Assembly: GCF_030813715.1 (NCBI RefSeq)
Contig: NZ_JAUSUZ010000001.1
Coordinates: 7,564,001-7,628,000 of the forward strand
Length of the DNA: 64,000 bases
Reading direction: 5' to 3'
Source: Catenuloplanes indicus
GTDB lineage: Bacteria > Actinomycetota > Actinomycetes > Mycobacteriales > Micromonosporaceae
Under the pieces are notes generated by a model. That model made no database searches. It saw only the letters and a list, made by a program, of their open reading frames with translations, and was not told the DNA's origin. Within the stretch, counting starts at the first letter, position 1. Each line of letters begins with the position of its first letter. The position numbers and the translations under genes are program-made. This document shows positions 61,614 through 64,000 of the stretch, one piece after another.

Positions 61614-64000
61614 TCAGCAGTTGGCCAGCAGGTCGGTGGCGAGGCGGAGGAGGCCGGCACGCCGGGTCGCGGCCGGGTCGCCGGTGGCCAGCCATCGCGC
61701 GGCGTGGTCGTCGAAGCGGCCGATCCAGGCCGTGCGGTCGACCGGGTCGACGCAGTCCGCGTAGGAACCGTCCGTGCCGCGGGTGACCCGGCCGATCCGT
61801 TCCATGATCGCCATCAGCTCCGGGTGCGTCATCGGGTTCTCGCCGAGCAGCGGCTCGGGCAGGTCCCGCAGCGCCAGGAACACCTCGACGACCGCGATGC
61901 CGGCCCGGTCCGGCGCGGTGACCGCGGTCGCCCGCATCAGCGCCAGCATCTGGTCACCGGTCAGCTCACCGGCCAGCAGCAGCTGGAACAGCAGTCCGTC
62001 CCAGGCGTACCGCTCGCGCCGGCCGCCGGTCACGGCCAGGTAGTCGTAGACGGCCGTGACCGGCGCACCGGCGGCCGGCCGGTACGCGGGCTCGACCGTC
62101 AGGATCGAGGTCGCCGACGGCCGCAGCCGCGCCGCGCCCGGTTCCGGCAGCCCACCGGCCCGGCGGGCCAGGTCCAGCGCGACCAGGTACGCGGCCAGTT
62201 CCGCGTCCTCCGGGTCCGCCGCGGTCAGGCGCGCCAGCACGTCCGCCGTCTCCGGCGTGTGCAGCGCCGGCGCGTGCGCGCGATGGTGCGCCTCGGCCTC
62301 GGCCGGGCCGTCGGCCAGCAGCCACCCGGTGAGCGCGTCCGGCAGCGGGCCGGTCGCGCCGGGCAGCGCGGCGACCGGCCGGAAGGCGTCCGCGGTCAGC
62401 GCGGGGGTGCGGGCGAGCGGCGTGCCGTCCGGGCCGCGGAGCCGCCACACCGTCGGGTCGAAGCCGGACGTCTCCTGGGTCAGCGAGAGCATCGGCCGCC
62501 GTGCACGCGTCTCGTCGAGCCGTTTCCGGCCGGTCGCGGTCGTCTCCGGCGCCACCACCAGCGGGATCAGGCCGACCCGCGCGTACCGGCGGAGGAGCGT
62601 GTCCAGCCGGCCGATCACGGACTCCACCACCTCGGGCGTGCCCGCCAGACCCACCGCGACGATCGGGCGGCCGGCCAGGTGACCGTGCGCGCGGACACTG
62701 TCGGGCACACCGGTGGCGCCCTTGAAGTCGCCGAGCACCCGTACCGGCGGCGCGGCCACGGTCGACCCGGGGGCCGGCGTATCGGCGGCCGGTGCCGCCG
62801 ATGGTGTCCCCGTGGGCGAGCGGACCGCCGGCGGCACGGTGGCCGGCCGGAGGGCCGGCGCCGGGAACGTCTCCGTGGTGAGCCGGTCGGTCGCCGTGAG
62901 CGTGGCCGACTCCGGCGCCGTCGCGCCCGCGCGCCGGGTCTCCACCATGACGTGCCGCAGCGCGCCGTCCGCGTCCGTGACCAGCCGCACCGGCCCGTGC
63001 AACGCCGCCGGCAGCCGTACCGGGTCGGCCTCGATCAGCGCGGACAGCGGCACCGGGGTGAACCGCGCGTCACCGTCCCCAGCCGGGTCGGCCAGCACGA
63101 ACCGGGTGGGCGTGGCCCGCTGGACCAGCAGTATGCGGTCCCCGGCCCGGACCGGTGTCACGCTGCCCACCGGCAGCGCGGTCAGCCGCCCCGCGCCGCC
63201 CGGCGCACCGAACCAGCCGCCCAGCCGGGCCGCGACCGCGTCCGGGCCGCGCAGCCCGTCCGCGTCGGTGGTGCGCAGCGTCCGGCCGAGCAGCGGCAGC
63301 AGCCGTGCCACGTCCGGTGTGGACAGCACGTCCACGGCCGCGCGCACCCGCCGCTCGGCCGGGGTCGGCGCGGGCGGCGGCACCGCCGGCCAGGCGCCGT
63401 CCGGAAACCGGCGCGTGCCGAGCAGCGTGTCCAGCCGCAGCAGCAGGTCGGCGACCGGGTGGTCGCGGTCCGGGACCAGCTCGGCGATCAGCTCCATCGC
63501 CTTGTCGGCCGCCAGCGCGAGGTCGCGGAACCGCCCGCGCAGCTCGGGCTCGGCCAGCCCGGCGAAGTCCGCGCGCAGCCCGGCCAGCCCGTGGGCCGCG
63601 GCGGACCAGGCGGTCGCGGCGTCCGCGGAGCCGCGGACCAGCCGCCGTACCGGTGGATCGGCGCTCCTCATGGCGCGCAGCGCCGGGTGGAGCGTGGCGA
63701 GCAGCTCGTCCTTACCGGGTGCCAGCACCGCGGCCGGTGCCGGTGGCGCGGCGTCGTAGCGGATCCCGGCGACCCGGTAGACGTGCAGGTCGCGCATCCG
63801 GTCGGCGGAGTACAGCGCGGTGTACTCCGCGCTGACCCGGGCGACGAAACCGTCCGCGAAATCGCCGTCGACCGCATACAGCGCGAACCGGGTGCCGATG
63901 TTCTTCGCGTACAGCAGCGCGGCGAACTGCTCCGCGGTCAGCCACGCCTCGGCGGTCCGGCCGTCACGCTGCACCGGCACCCGGACCAGATGGCCGATCG
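61614..64000 (-). CDS. Large protein of unknown function, N-terminus outside window
   Basis: At least 795 residues. The frame is open through the window edge (IGHLVR precedes the first in-window GTG at 63980). Visible features are an Arg/Ala-rich helical region, a Pro/Ala linker (about residues 385-420), a repeated-fold segment VGLAGTPEVVESVIGRLDTL followed by RRYARVGLIPLVVAPET, and a C-terminal region with EPLLGENPMTHPELMAIMER, ending LLANC. The GTPEVV...LIPLVV segment recalls domains in giant actinobacterial toxin-like proteins of many thousand residues, but I cannot assign a family. No signal peptide or membrane helix is visible in this part. Confidence 0.55.
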   Translation of the reverse strand, partial: IGHLVRVPVQRDGRTAEAWLTAEQFAALLYAKNIGTRFALYAVDGDFADGFVARVSAEYTALYSADRMRDLHVYRVAGIRYDAAPPAPAAVLAPGKDELLATLHPALRAMRSADPPVRRLVRGSADAATAWSAAAHGLAGLRADFAGLAEPELRGRFRDLALAADKAMELIAELVPDRDHPVADLLLRLDTLLGTRRFPDGAWPAVPPPAPTPAERRVRAAVDVLSTPDVARLLPLLGRTLRTTDADGLRGPDAVAARLGGWFGAPGGAGRLTALPVGSVTPVRAGDRILLVQRATPTRFVLADPAGDGDARFTPVPLSALIEADPVRLPAALHGPVRLVTDADGALRHVMVETRRAGATAPESATLTATDRLTTETFPAPALRPATVPPAVRSPTGTPSAAPAADTPAPGSTVAAPPVRVLGDFKGATGVPDSVRAHGHLAGRPIVAVGLAGTPEVVESVIGRLDTLLRRYARVGLIPLVVAPETTATGRKRLDETRARRPMLSLTQETSGFDPTVWRLRGPDGTPLARTPALTADAFRPVAALPGATGPLPDALTGWLLADGPAEAEAHHRAHAPALHTPETADVLARLTAADPEDAELAAYLVALDLARRAGGLPEPGAARLRPSATSILTVEPAYRPAAGAPVTAVYDYLAVTGGRRERYAWDGLLFQLLLAGELTGDQMLALMRATAVTAPDRAGIAVVEVFLALRDLPEPLLGENPMTHPELMAIMERIGRVTRGTDGSYADCVDPVDRTAWIGRFDDHAARWLATGDPAATRRAGLLRLATDLLANC

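Noticed and set aside
1-64000. tRNA, rRNA, transposase or integrase genes
   Set aside because: None recognised on either strand; no terminal inverted repeats or attachment-site duplications seen around the scars.

Overview
The window is 64 kb of very GC-rich, gene-dense DNA with strong G/C preference at third codon positions and many ATGA/GTGA start-stop overlaps. The gene families point to a filamentous actinomycete: DUF397, DUF6082, mycothiol-type DinB/maleylpyruvate-isomerase folds, a MarP-type protease and an LPxTG surface protein. A Micromonosporaceae member (Actinoplanes- or Catenuloplanes-like) is my best guess. That placement is inference from family content, because no rRNA or other taxonomic marker is present. 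I saw no tRNA, rRNA, CRISPR array, transposase or integrase.

Layout. 1-9.5 kb: the 3' part of a giant sortase-anchored repeat protein, a MarP-like membrane protease, an NTF2-fold protein divergent from a MarR regulator, and a solute-binding/VWA membrane protein. 9.7-14.1 kb: a degenerate Ser/Thr kinase-like receptor and a sulfotransferase. 14.1-16.3 kb: a decayed alpha-amylase fragment abutting a two-operator promoter that drives a tandem pair of membrane proteins. 16.4-26 kb: an alpha/beta hydrolase divergent from a GlxA-type AraC regulator, an OmpR/HK two-component pair, a TAXI binding protein, a WhiA-like domain protein, a leader-peptide-controlled SDF symporter and a GGDEF-EAL protein. 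26-31.3 kb: secreted proteins, two tandem phytase-like esterase-fold proteins and a P450.

31.4-34.5 kb is the housekeeping block def-fmt-rsmB. It is followed by a scar: a palindromic operator and the first 36 codons of a Phd/YefM-type antitoxin, joined directly to a class A beta-lactamase-like gene that has lost its 3' end. Next is a frameshifted LysR gene that still keeps a perfect T-N11-A box and lies divergent from an intact class A beta-lactamase. 37-42.6 kb: a second P450, an MFS exporter overlapping an FAD monooxygenase, and a NarL-type two-component pair.

43-50.4 kb is the clearest metabolic unit, a complete trans-4-hydroxy-L-proline catabolic operon: three-subunit D-hydroxyproline dehydrogenase, pyrroline-hydroxycarboxylate deaminase, 4-hydroxyproline epimerase and ketoglutarate semialdehyde dehydrogenase. 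An adjacent GntR/FCD regulator follows. A 17-bp motif, TGTSACATNYTAYTGKC in sense, occurs just before the operon start, just before the gntR start and once downstream of gntR. It ends at, or within a few bases of, the start codons of the first two, which suggests leaderless transcripts under GntR control. A proline-iminopeptidase-like hydrolase follows and may feed the pathway.

52-64 kb: a second sulfotransferase, an MmyB-type XRE regulator, a secreted PLD-like enzyme, DUF6082 and orphan DUF397 proteins, two mycothiol-type fold proteins, an alpha/alpha-barrel protein, a methyltransferase divergent from an XRE-cupin regulator, an AraC regulator with an in-frame 18-bp minisatellite, and the 3' part of a very large protein that runs out of the window.

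The most unusual items are the CxxC-for-calcium-site repeats of the surface protein, the Cys-type leader peptide before the SDF symporter, the WhiA-like protein with no HTH, the GntR motif family, and the cluster of broken genes around 34.5-36.1 kb.
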